Below, piece after piece: positions 35,641 to 46,860 of a stretch of 64,000 bases of DNA. The notes beneath the pieces are model-generated. The model saw nothing but the letters and a program-made list of their open reading frames with translations. It searched no databases and was not told the origin of the DNA. Within the stretch, counting starts at the first letter, position 1, and each line of letters opens with the position of its first letter. Origin of the DNA: Campylorhamphus procurvoides (lineage: Eukaryota; Chordata; Aves; Passeriformes; Dendrocolaptidae); the NCBI GenBank assembly GCA_013396655.1, contig WBMV01007501.1, positions 186,001 to 250,000 on the forward strand. Direction: 5' to 3'. The position numbers were made by a program, and so were the translations under genes.

Positions 35641-37639
35641 AAGTCACTGAAATGTTCTACTAGAAGAAACACCATTAAGGTCCTTTGAAAGTTTCCACTT
35701 AGAGGTGAGGTACAAAGAACAAAAAGGTGAAAAAAAAGAAGTGCCCTGAAAATTACATTAACTTGAGCCACCTCATTTCAAAAAAAATGTAGCAGAAACA
35801 GAACTGATCAAGAAAGAATAAATAGGTGGAATTGACATTGCTCAGCTTTTGGTTTGTAACCCCAAGAAGGGTACAAAAGTCAAAGCAAGAGAAGAAGCTG
35901 AAGGAAAATTGGCACTGTAATGTGCTGAGAGCCTAACTTCAGTCTAAGGCAACTGTCATTCTCCCCTTGCCTTCACATCCTAGCTTAGAGGTCAAGTATT
36001 CACTGCTAATCTCTCAAAGAACACACCTGGATCTTCCTTATAAGCTTCGCATTAGTATCATGGATATATATTTTATTCTTACAAAGTAAATTTAAGCATG
36101 CCAGGAACATTTTTTTTTTAAAGTAAGTAATTTTGATCTGAAAAGGTTACATGGAAGTACAGAAAAAACCAGCATGGGTAGAGTTTTGAAAGTAAACATA
36201 AATTAGATATTGAAGGAGGATCTATTTTGTACCTTTTAATAACTGAAAACAAGTTAAAAGGAAAATCTTTCAATGAGTTAAAAAAGTAGGACTGGATCCA
36301 AAAATACCCCACAGTTTTATTTAGTAACTTCTTTGTTTTGAAAGAGTGAATTAAAGAGCGTGGATATACAAAGAAGTTGGGAGGGGAATAAGAATTATTT
36401 CTTAAAGAAAGTCTTTGTATAAAAAAAGAGATAACCTTTCTGTTTTAGGGAGGTGAACAAGTTAAAAATAAAAAATCAAAAGTGTTCATCTTAAGCAAAC
36501 ACAACATTGTTGACTTACATCTCTCTTCCGGGCAAAAGGGAAAAAAATTGAGAGGGTGGAAACTGAAACAAGATTAATTTTTCCTTCTCATTTTAAAAAC
36601 AAAAAGTAAAATCTAGCATTGAAAATTAAAAATTGCATAAAATAATTTGAGATCCTATTTTAACAAAGAGGAAGGGGAAATTAGTCACAGCCATGCAGGT
36701 CACTGACTGAGACAAGAGCTGAGGAAAGACACACATGACCCTTTTCCGACAGTCAAATTCCCATTTGTACAAAAGAGCAATAAGGCATTAGGTGGTAGAA
36801 AACCAGATATTTCAGAAAACTGAACTGGAAAACATATTCTCTGTACATAGAACTTTGTTTCCGTGTTTAAATCCTAGTCCCTGCTTTCAGTGCTGTCATA
36901 GCCTCCATCTCAGTGCTCCCTCCTCTTATCTCTTCTCAAAGTAATAGAGGTAACTATATTAATTTAACCTGGAAGCATCATCCAACCATAAAAATCTATA
37001 TTATTCCCAAGGTAGTAAGTTCCTTTTGTTCACTGTCCTGATGGCACTTTGGGGACAAGAATGAATTGGAACTGTAATAAACATGAAATATTTCTGACCC
37101 CTTTTATCCATGCATGACTATCCTGAGAAGACACCACTGCCAGGTGTTACAGGATCAAGAAGTATTTGAATAGTCATGGTCTGTAACCACCTGCAAGTCA
37201 GATTGACTTGTCAAGCAACTAGAGCTCCTTTGTTTGTTTTGCTGGGGTTGCTTTGCTTGTGCTGTTGATGTCAAATGGCTCTTTCTTGTTTCTGATAAGG
37301 TATTAAATCCAAGAAGCTTCCTTCTGCAGAACTCCACTATCTGAAGGTGCTATCCTCAGTGCCGCTGGGGACATCTATATACAAGGGTTTGGTCTTTTTC
37401 TTTTTCCCCACTTTTCTTTCACATCACTGTCTGTGATCTCCCATTACATGAAATTGTTGGGGCAAACTTGCTCATTGACTCCTCCTTGAAGGCCTTACTT
37501 TTTCATTTGAAAGACCTTTCACAGATGTGCTTCTCTAAAATATTGGGAGATTAAGGAAATACCTTTCTGCCTTAGTCAAGTAAGTGAAAAACCCACAACT
37601 ATATCAGTGAAAGGTATACCTCCTCAAATCCACATTCAC
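35641..37639. other. Intergenic, strongly A/T-rich
   Basis: Rich in A-runs (36.0-36.7 kb) with no gene. The 64- and 60-codon minus frames are not recognised. Confidence 0.65.
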
Positions 37640-37940
37640 CTCTCACAACAAAGTCATCCTGCAAGAGGCTCCAGCCACCCAGGCCGAGCAGTGAGCTCTG
37701 AGCCCTCAGTGCAGACTGGCCATGGGTGAGGTGTGGGGCAGTCAGCAGCACTAAAGGCACATAAGGCATTTGGGACTTTCTGAGCTGCTTTAGCAGCCTC
37801 CAGCAGAGCTGCTGGCTCCCTGATCCAGCAGTGCAGAGCCATGGGTTGCCCACAGTCCATTCTCTGGAGCACACCAACCATGTCCACCTTCCACACTGGT
37901 TGCACACCAGCAGGACCTACGTCTCCTTTGGGCCCCATGC
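37640..37940. other. GC-richer patch, unexplained
   Basis: Two overlapping minus-strand frames (102 and 94 codons) lie here, rich in Trp, Gly, Ala and Leu. They have no domain I know. The patch could be an old repeat or an unannotated exon. Confidence 0.3.
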
Positions 37941-39195
37941 GATGTACCTGAGACCCTAAGATAGACTTAGTATTTTAGTTTATTTCCTGTGGTCACCAAA
38001 GCTCCACTTTACACTGTGGAAAAGAAGGTATGTGTTGCTTGCCCTGCACTGCAGTACAAGAGCACCTTGTGGGGTGAAAAGCACATTTTTTAGGAGAAAA
38101 CTCCATTATCCCTCTTTAACCTGTATCACTAACTATTATCATGGCTGACTTGTGATCTTCCACATTCAGAGAAGTGAGTCAATCCCAGAAAGGACCCTGC
38201 CTTTTTTCAAAAGAAGTTCTGGGTAACTGAACTCCTTCAGATGTTACAGACAGACAATATTTATCTTATCTACATATTGAAAATGTCACATCTGGTCCCA
38301 GGCCTTCGCTAGGGCTTTTCCCTCAGGTTAGCTGTAAGACACTTCTTGGCTAAAAGGTAGCTGAGAAATGAATGAATAAATTCTTAACAGTGTAATACAG
38401 TATTGTCCAGCAATCTTTTCAGAAGGAAGAAATACAAAATTTCTTGTAATAAACACAGCTTTTAGAAGCATGTATCCTAAACGTTTTCTGGGGCTGTTTT
38501 TTAATAATATCTGTGTGTTATAGCCAGGACAAAGAACATGTAATTTCAGCTTCTTTCCCCCTCTCTGCCCTGTTGTTTTTCAGTGGAAAATGTTCTAGTT
38601 TACGTTGACTCTGCTCCAGTCATTGTTAGGTTATAATATGTTGCATGTAACATCCTGGCAAGAGGATATCAGAAAGGGTTGTTACTACTCTGAAGCATCC
38701 AGAAATTAATCTGCTGCTCTGAGTAGGCCTGTGCAGGCTGGACAAGCAAGTCAAGCCCCTTCTGCTCACATCTGGGCCTGTATTATTATATTTTGTCCCT
38801 TGGGGATTCATGCAAAGCATAGGGCCAATAAACAGCTGACGCATTAAGCAGATTCCAGACTAGATGGAGTTAATGCACCTCTACATGGTAGCACCTATTC
38901 AAGAAGACATACTCCCAGGATTAGAATGCACTCGTAGTATGGCAGCCACTAGTATGGTTGCCATTCCTGGTATTTATATGTTTGTCTTCTCTTGGTAGCT
39001 TCCTTCTTTTACACTCCACTCTTATTTCGGAGACTGGAAAGCATTTTAAATAATTGATTCCTTAGGACCACAGTGGAAGTAAGAAATATTTCTGAAAATC
39101 AATTTTGCCGAATAAAGAAGATTTTGATACATAAATCTGGGCTTGGTAAAGTCTTGCTGCTTCTCAATTATGCAGTAAAACTGTACCAAATACAA
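37941..39195. other. Intergenic, nothing recognised
   Basis: Ordinary non-coding DNA with one 72-codon minus frame and no known repeat. Confidence 0.65.
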
Positions 39196-39290
39196 GGAGG
39201 TCGAAAAATTGCCCAAGGTCACAGCTCAGTCTGAGTGAAGCGTACGAACATGTGAGCTCTGATTTTCGTCATCTAGTTATTGGACAACAC
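39196..39290 (-). repeat. MIR-like ancient repeat fragment
   Basis: AGGTCGAAAAATTGCCCAAGGTCACAGCTC followed by GTGAGCTCTGATTTTCGTCA matches the 'gcccaaggtcacacagc...gagctgggattcgaac' block of an MIR-type SINE in reverse orientation. Confidence 0.55.
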
Positions 39291-39611
39291 TCTTTATTTC
39301 CAGTTACTATTGACTTACACCCTTCTACCCTTGGAATACAGCTGGCATTTTGTTAATTCAGTATCCAATAGCTCATAATGATCCTGCTAAAGATAGACTG
39401 CTACAGGGCAGTCAAACTCCATGAAACGATTGCATAAAAGTGTGATCAGGAAATCATTTTTCTTACATAGTCTGATTTCTAATTCCTCAGTCTGAAGAAA
39501 CTTTTTTCTTAGTTAAGTTTCATTTAAAGCTAGTAAAAATAATTTCCAGTGGAAGAGTTTTCTGGTTGCTGAATTGCTGAATACTTTCAAACCGAATGGT
39601 TTTCAGGTTTT

Positions 39612-39679
39612 GGGTTTTTTCTGTGTATGGGGGGGTTTGTTTGTTTGGTTTTGGGTTTTCTTGTTGTTGTTTTGGGGGG
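39612..39679 (+). repeat. G/T-rich tract with four G-runs
   Basis: G-runs at 39612-39614, 39629-39635, 39653-39655 and 39674-39679 are separated by T-rich spacers with GTTT and GTT units. The plus strand here is nearly free of A and C. A long-loop quadruplex is possible. The overlapping frames of 86 and 114 codons (Phe/Gly/Trp/Val-rich) merely translate the tract. Confidence 0.75.
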
Positions 39680-39699
39680 TTTTGTTTGTTTGTTTCTTT

Positions 39700-42114
39700 T
39701 ATTTTAATTTTCAGTGGGATGCTATTGAGACTTCTCATTTTAATAATGTGGAAATTCTTTCCCCTAAAAAGCAAAGGGAAAAAAAAAGAAACAAACTTCT
39801 CAGGAGGCGTGACTTATCAGGAAGATCTCCTTAAAAGAGCGACTCATAAAAAAAGAAGGAATTTTATCACGTTGTTAATTTTCCAGATTCCTCAAATGAC
39901 ACAACATGTCAACCAGCATCACTCACATTATTTGCCATGACAGATCCTGCCTGACACAGTGAATCACAGTCACCAGGGCATGTGACTGGTAGCCATTAGT
40001 GCAGAGGGGCTGGTTTGAAGTCACGGGCTTTCATTTACACTTGCCCGCTGTACGTCTGCAAAGGCTGGGCTGTACGTGCAGCCAGCTGCTCTTGGTTTGT
40101 TTGCAGATACAGAGAGACCAATAGCAAGGGACAGAGAGTCCTTTTTAGCACTCCTATTTCTTTCCAATTCTCTGTGCAAAATGACTAGAGATTTCCATTA
40201 AAACATCAAAATATCTTTCTAGGTGTAAGCCCAACTCTGCATGAGATAAAGAAATAAAAACTGTATAAACAATCTTAGCATTCAAAAAACCTTTCTAAGC
40301 CAATTGCTGTATAATGAATGCAGTGTAAATTTGTGCTGACCTTGGATACAAAATGATCTCTTTCTGCCAATAATTTGCATAGTGGATATTGCTTTTGACT
40401 CAGAAATACAGTAAATTGCAGTATGAAGGTTTTAAAGGATGAAAAGAAAGTAGAGATACAATCTTAAGTCAGAGAGACCTGCACAAGCTAGGAAGAACAC
40501 AGAGACATTGAAGTCTTCCTCAAGCGAGGAGAGAACTGCATTGTCTTTAAGGAGTAAATGCCTTTGTGTTTATTCATGTATGTTAATTCATCCACATGGT
40601 TTGGCTGGAAGCTTATAAAGTAAATTGTGCATAGAGCAAAGACAGAAAAAGGCTGTTCAAACTACACCTGCTGCCCTGCCAGCCAAACGCCCTCCCATCA
40701 CCCTGGGCACACCCCTGTGCTTAGCGCAGAGGATAGTGCAGATCCAGGCATCTCTCTCCACACCCTTGTGAACCAGCAGCCAGATGCAAAACCAGCCTGC
40801 ATGAAAGCAGAATGTAAAGGAGAAGAAAAATGTTTTCTGGCCTCTGCACCAAAATGTTTTGCTCAGGCTGCTCTCTGAAAACTGCACAGGCACTAACATG
40901 TTGTTGGAATATCTACGATCCACCCAACTGCAAAGACAGTGCCTCAGCACAGACAGAGTAGGGCTGTCTCCCTCTGTCAGCAGCAGCCTTTTCCTTGGAG
41001 GATCTTCCTCCAGCCACGGACAAGGCACTGAATAGTCCTGATCCTCTCCACTCTTGTCAGTGTTTTCCTCCTTTTTCCTCACCCTCACGTTACATCAGCT
41101 CCTTGGGGTGCCTTCCAAGCCCCATATCAAATGGGTCCATAGGTCTACCAATAGGACACTTCTTGGGTACTTTCAGAATACTGAAAGCTAGTGCAGGGCA
41201 CCTTGCATACACTAAGTATCTCTGACCTACGAGCAAAGGAGTCTCTGAAATGGTGGAAGAACCGAATGCATCTGAAAATTGCAGCCCTACACCTTCAAAG
41301 CATCTAAACTCCCAATCGCAGCTTGCCATATGCACTGCATGTGACTTTGGCAAGATGGTCTCTACTGAAAGACTGGTTATTCTCAGTGTAATACCAAGCC
41401 AGCACAGGTATTTCCTGTCACTGGTTGATACTGTAGAGCATAAATTGTGGTTGCTATTTCTCTGTCTCTTTATAATGCATGTAACTATTTAGTGAGCTAT
41501 TCACACTACATGATCTTAATCTAGCTCAGTCCTAATAAGCGCCATCTCGCATTTGTAGAACACCTTTGTCCCACAGGATCTGTGAGCACTTAACAGAATT
41601 GTACTGTTTTCCTGGATAGACTCATTTTTATTCAATAAGATCATAATGTGCCTTGTACAGTTGGAAATTTTTTAAGTGAATCTTTAGATGTGTCAGCCCT
41701 TGCCCAAGAGAATTTCAGTAAATATGCCTAGATCATTGATTCATGCAATTCTGGACCTCTTCCACTTTATTCTGTAAAGTCAATATTTTTGAAGGATTCG
41801 AGGTAGGAATGTTAGTACAGTGCATTGGTAAAGACAGCTCTTCTTCTAAGGGGATATGAATGCTAGCACCAGAAAAACACTGTAAATATTAAAAGACTAT
41901 TGCTCATGACAGAGAAGTAGATGAAGTAAAATGAGGCCCTGACTAAGCACACATATTGTTTATTGGGTGGGCACTTACCAGTGCAAGGAAGGGTCTCCTG
42001 CTACATGGCATGACACAAGAGATGTCAGAAAACACAACGTGATTTACAAACCATGTTTGATTTGCTGCCTGAAGGCATGTTCCACAGATTCCCCAAATCT
42101 CGAGTGACAAAAAT
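39700..42114. other. Intergenic, no gene seen
   Basis: The 143-codon minus frame at 40657-41088 overlaps plus frames of 83 and 76 codons. No domain is seen, and a possible ancient repeat tail lies at 41.55 kb. Confidence 0.6.
41545..41625 (-). repeat. Possible ancient interspersed repeat tail
   Basis: GCGCCATCTCGCATTTGTAG followed by CACAGGATCTGTGAGCACTT and AACAGAATTGTA resembles the reverse complement of the same kind of tail as at 11.2 kb ('gcgccttccatc...ggatctcaaagcgcttta'). Confidence 0.35.
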
Positions 42115-42816
42115 ATGGGAGTGCCTGCCACCGTGGAGCATCACAGGGGAAAGGGTTGGATGAGGTTTCAGAGGAGACGTGAAAATGGAGTCCCACCTCT
42201 GTCCTTGGCGTGTTACACAGTGGATGTCACAGATGCCAATGGATCACCTGCACTTGATGGTGCTTTTGTCTTCCTGCAGGCTGAGAAAGGAGCCCACGTT
42301 CAGCTCTCCAACCCAGCTACTGCCCGGGGCTGTCCCTGTCATTGCAGTTCTCTTCTGCAGAGCAGAGGCAAAAACATCCTTACTACGTTGACACGAAGGG
42401 TTTTGAGATGCTGTGGTGTAATGCACTGGGTAAATGTAAATGACAGCCAGGTCACAAAGAGTAAAGAGCATTTGACCCTTCTTCCTCTGTTTGCACAGAG
42501 GATGGAAGGGGAAGGACATGGCTTCAAAGTAGAGATGAGCTGCTTCTGTTGATATGATTGTTGTGATGATTCTTCAGATGAGCTGAGAACAAAGGACTCC
42601 AACATAGACATCTACACCAAATATAGTAATTGGTCATTTTACAATGTCTTTGTCACCGCCGGACAGTGGCCAAGTGACTCACTGTCTATGGACACCCCGC
42701 CCCCTGGCCAATATTGGCAGTGTAAGCAGACTGCTGGCACTCTGCCCTCAACCAGTGCCAGCGGCAGCATAGACAGACTGCCAACCCCCTGCCCCCACTT
42801 GACATCACAAGTGTAG
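42115..42816 (+). other. Long open frame broken by one stop; not supported as a gene
   Basis: A 145-codon frame (42115-42552) stops at TGA. The same frame stays open for a further ~86 codons to a TAG near 42816. I recognise no domain: there is no signal peptide, no cysteine pattern that fits a known fold, and no convincing paralogue in memory. The minus strand has overlapping frames of 91 and 90 codons in the same place, which argues for chance rather than selection. The stretch could be the trace of a processed pseudogene, but I see no poly(A) or target-site duplication. Confidence 0.15.
42682..42776. repeat. Nested inverted repeats
   Basis: The outer arms CTGTCTATG (42682-42690) and CATAGACAG (42768-42776) enclose the inner arms GCTGGCACT (42733-42741) and AGTGCCAGC (42754-42762). 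All are perfect 9-bp stems, and the sequence between is GC-rich. Confidence 0.85.
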
Positions 42817-42830
42817 GCAGGATACTGTCC

Positions 42831-42862
42831 CACCTTAGATCCTATCTTGTGGATCTAAGGTG
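42831..42862. repeat. Perfect 12-bp inverted repeat, 8-base loop
   Basis: CACCTTAGATCC, loop TATCTTGT, GGATCTAAGGTG. It lies 55 bases after the nested inverted repeats at 42.7 kb. Confidence 0.95.
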
Positions 42863-44379
42863 TACTTTGCTCCTCTCACCACTGCTGAGGGAACCAAGGG
42901 ATGGCACAACTCTTACCTCATTCAAAAGGTGTGTGCAGCTTTGTCTATTTCTGTCAGATGATGGGACCCCAAGTGCTCCTGGCAGTGCACAAGAGCCACG
43001 GCATGATTTATGATTCTGTGTTTGCTATCAGTGGTGGGATAAGTCCCTGTATGGGCACAATGTTGCTCATCTTTCCTACCACCTCAGTGAAGTTTTGCTT
43101 GTTATAAACTGTTGTCAGACTCCAGTACTGTTCGGACCACATCAAGTGAAGAGGAAAGAGTTGGCAATATTAGGGCAGAATGAGGGGTTTGGATGAAAAC
43201 ACGAAAACAAGAGTGAGAAGGTTTATGTGCAAACCAGAGAAGGTTTAGTACTTCCAAGCACTCAATAAATATTGCAAAATTATCTCAGCAACCTGTGTTC
43301 AGCTCCTGGCAGGGTCAAAACAGTTCAGCTTCCTTCCACAGCTTAAAACCAACCAAACAAATAAGCAAACAAACAAACAAAAGGCTCTTTCTGTAGTATC
43401 CTGCAGCCTTGTTCTTCAAACTATCCCACTAAACGAGAGCCCTAAGCAGAAGAAATCCTGTGACATATCTCATAAAAGGAGACATTTGTTGGGAAGTCCT
43501 CAATTCAAACTTCTCAGTCTTGCTGCCTGTGATACTCAGTATCTGTCAGGCCTGAAAAATGCTCTCTAAGTCAGCTGAATTCCCCTAACTGATTGCAGTG
43601 GGGTTTGCTGGTCACTTTTGCTGGGAACAACTTGGAAACCATTAGACAACAAATGGCATTAAGTGCTCAATGGGAGAGAGGAGGGGACCAGTTTGGAAAG
43701 TGTTGTGAATGTCGAGCACCAGAAGAAACAAGTTTGAGGTAGGTCATGGGGGAACCAGACACAGCCATTCAAACCCACCGATTTTCTTATGGAAAGCAAC
43801 TTCACTTGTTCTACCTAAGAACAGAATAAAAGGAAAAAAAACAAAGGGAGATGGAGTCTCACACCAGTCTGATAAGGACCATTGAGTTCTTGAGTGACCA
43901 GAGGCACCTCTGGTGTATTTCTTGCATGTTCTTTCTCCCAGTCATAGAAGAGGGATAATTACACACTCTGAAGGACAGGTCCTGATAGGAGAACAATGCA
44001 AGTCTTTTTTCTCTGCTTTGGAGTCAAGATCTATGCTACAAATGGAGGAGACTAATATTATTAATTCCAAGATCCAGTCCTATAGGGAGTTAATAGGAGT
44101 ATTTGTTGTCGTCAGGACACTCTTTCCTCTAACCCCAGCGTTACTTCTGAAAGCTTTGTATTTTCTTCATTTCTTACTGGTACAGGTCAGCAGAGTAATA
44201 AAATTCCTGCTGTACACACAGGTGATCTTCAAGTTAGGAGTGCAGAGGTAGATGGTCAAGGACATAAAAAAAATGGAATCATGCAAGCATATGGCCTAGC
44301 TTGTAAGATGGAATCAGTCACCATGAGAGCTACACAGTTTTGGTCCAATGGCACTGAAGACATGCCTTCATCAATAGTA
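42863..44379. other. Intergenic, no gene seen
   Basis: Frames of 68 (42901-43107) and 112 codons (43913-44251) are hydrophobic but unrecognised. GCACTCAATAAATATTG at about 43.26 kb recalls the MIR 3' end, but the match is too short to call. Confidence 0.6.
43354..43382 (+). repeat. (CAAA)n low-complexity repeat
   Basis: About four clean CAAA units (43366-43382) follow a degenerate ACCAACCAAACAAAT stretch. Confidence 0.8.
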
Positions 44380-44665
44380 AAGAAGGAGCTTTAAGATCAT
44401 CCATGGAGTCTAACAATTAACCCAACACTGCCCAGGCCACAATTAAATCAAGCCCCTAAGTGACACATCAACACGTCTTTTAAATACCCCCAGGAATGAT
44501 AACTCCAGCACTTCCTTGAACAGTCTGTTCCAGTGCTTGACAACCATTTCGGTGAAGAAATTTTTTCTAATATCCAATCTAAACTTCCCCTGGCTCAACT
44601 TGAGGCTGTTTCCTGAGGTTATTTGCTCCTATCCTCCAAAAGGAAAACTAAGATTTCCTGATCTA
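44380..44665 (-). mobile_element. CR1 LINE 3' fragment, reverse orientation
   Basis: Reverse-complemented, it reads CCTCAAGTTGAGCCAGGGGA, TTTAGATTGGATATTAG, TTTCTTCACCGAAATGG, CAAGCACTGGAACAG, then AAAAGACGTGTTGATGTG and finally GATGATCTTAAAGC. The AAAAGACGTGT...CACTTAGGGGC part belongs to a different CR1 subfamily from the copies at 9 and 60 kb. Divergence is moderate, and the element is 5'-truncated. Confidence 0.93.
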
Positions 44666-44755
44666 ACCACATGGGTCAAATGAACAGAGACAGCTACCAC
44701 AAACCAGAAGACCCTCTTGCGCTGAGCACGGAATTAACCAAAGCTGGCAATTTTT

Positions 44756-44819
44756 GTGTTGTAACCACCATGTCAAGCTCCAGAGGGGTGTTGTAACCAC
44801 CATGTCAAGCTCCAGAGGG
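44756..44819 (+). repeat. Two-copy 32-bp tandem duplication
   Basis: GTGTTGTAACCACCATGTCA... is repeated exactly with a period of 32 bases (44756-44787, 44788-44819), and GTG begins a third copy. The identity of the units points to a recent duplication. Confidence 0.95.
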
Positions 44820-46679
44820 GTGATGCTTCAAACAGAGGCATCTCGGCACACCTTTCCAAGGCTGATTTTACCATTTTTGCCTAAGGGAGGATAACAAATG
44901 TGACTGCTGAAATCTCTGCCTTCTCAGGGCAATGTTAAGTGAAAATGGATTATGCTGCTTTATATTAGCTGCACAGTAAGGCAATGACAGCGCTTATTAA
45001 TGGTCTGCACGGACCCAACACAGGAAAGTACTGACAGATGCAAAAATACAATGGAGCTGGTCCTATGGACATGTAGTTTCAGTTCCCAGTTGTGCCCAGG
45101 CACAGGCAAATTCCTGACTCCTGAATGTGAAATAGGGGTTGTATTGCTCTTCATATCCCAAAAGCTTTCTGGAGACCAAGTGCCTGAGCCTTGCAGAGTC
45201 TTTATCAGGTACAGGCATAGAACTTTTTGTCTGCCATAGGGGACACTTTTGCTGGTACTGGTCTGTATTTTTAAAACTAGTAAACGCAGGGACATTTCAG
45301 GGAGTCTGGAGTGAGCTGGTGCACGTGGAATGGCTCTCTGGTCACCTCTCTGAAGGCTTGGGCTGCAGACAGTTCACCTCACAGGAGTCAGCACCAGGGT
45401 GAGCATGAGCATCCTTCACACGCATTGAGTTCAATCCTTAACCCAGCACTTCCCAGCCTGGAAAACTATTTGAAAGCAGAGGTTTCATGGACTAAGTGGT
45501 AAGGTACTTCAACCCCTCCTCAGGCCATGAGCAGCAACTGAATTTTGGAGAACAATGCTTCCAGAGGAAAGATTTTGGCTCAACACCCACTTTCCTTCTT
45601 GGCTGAAGAGAGCTTTTCCATTGACTGTCATCAATTCAGACAGCATTTACTCAGGTTTCCACAGACAGCAACAAGTCAAGGAGCCCAGGCAGGGAAAGTA
45701 ATTATGTTTTTCATGCAAGATGGATCTACTGTTTCTGGAGCAGACTGATGTGCCCAATCCATATCACAGACCTGGACTTTGGAGAGGTTTCAGGAAGAAA
45801 GAGGGACCTATTTTATCCACCAGTCTTCTGATTTCTGTACTGGCACAGCCAGAGTTGCAGCAGTAGATTTGCAGGCTTTAGGGCCAGTGGGATTGTCATG
45901 GTTTTCTCATCTGTCCACCTCCATATGGGAGTCCATCAGTTTTCCCTGGCAACGCCCCCACTCAGCCCAATGCTGTGCAGGGTGGCAAGAGAACTCTCCT
46001 TGGAAAGACAGTCAGGCCTGATTTACAAACTCCAAGTGATGGAATTCCCTCCCACCCCTGGTTAACTTCTTCTGATAATGAATTATGAGAAGGAAGGGAG
46101 CTGTTTAGTCAATGGTATTTGTGTACAATGATTTTACATGTTGCAACGGTGCCCACTGCAGTGAGTAAATTGCCCCCTGGCTTTCATAAACATCATCTGT
46201 ACACAAACATTATCCAGAGCAACTGTATGGCAGGGAAATTCTCCAGTGTAAGATAATGTCATCTTCACAGCAATAAGAAAGGTAAAACAGTACTTACCAG
46301 CTGGGAAAGAGGGAGAGGCGACAAACAGCAGCCAGCTGTAAAATGACCATGTCAGGGATACAGCTGCTTGGGTCTGCCTGATTTAAAGCACCAGCCCCAC
46401 AAAAGCATGCTGAGGAAACTAATTCTATAAGAGAGTAACTTCATACCCAGGAAAATTACGAGGCACTCAGAGGTCAAGCTGGTTCTGTGGGGTGCCTTTA
46501 TAATATGGCCACCAGCAGAAAAAATGTCGGAAATTAGGTTCCATCTAATCAGATGGAATTGGCAATAAAGGGAGGACTGCTCCACTTATTTATTTATTTA
46601 TTACATTAAGTCCAAGGGAACAAGAGCCCATTTTCCTTCTAAATTTGGATGTAATTTTAGCCAGCCCTTCATTAGTGCA
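44820..46679. other. Intergenic, no gene seen
   Basis: Several overlapping frames of 60-111 codons on both strands at 45.0-46.0 kb, none recognisable. Confidence 0.6.
46586..46602 (+). repeat. (TTTA)4 microsatellite
   Basis: Four consecutive TTTA-type units in the run CTTATTTATTTATTTATT. Confidence 0.8.
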
Positions 46680-46860
46680 TTCTACTTTCCATCTTGGAGT
46701 GCTTTGCAGAGGGACTGAAGGCATCATTCCTGTTTTATTGGCAGAGAAACTGATTCCAGAAACTGAGAAGTGATCTGGTGATATTCTTGCAACATCTCAG
46801 TAACTGACCAAAGAAGGGAATGTGGCCCTGCTGCATCATCTCCCTTCCCTGCACCTTCTC
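46680..46860 (-). repeat. Possible ancient interspersed repeat (MIR-like)
   Basis: GGAGTGCTTTGCAGAGGGAC, then CATTCCTGTTTTATTGGCAG, AGAAACTGATTCCAGAAACTGAG and CAGTAACTGACC are in the order of a reverse MIR-type element. The match is weak. Confidence 0.4.

Noticed and set aside
37654..37938. Minus frame starting MGPKGDVGPAG, collagen-like
   Set aside because: Only one Gly-X-Y run of about three triplets. The rest shows no collagen periodicity.
39574..39940. 86- and 114-codon hydrophobic frames that look like membrane proteins
   Set aside because: They translate the G/T-rich low-complexity tract, and the Phe/Val/Trp/Gly content follows from TTT, GTT and GGG codons.
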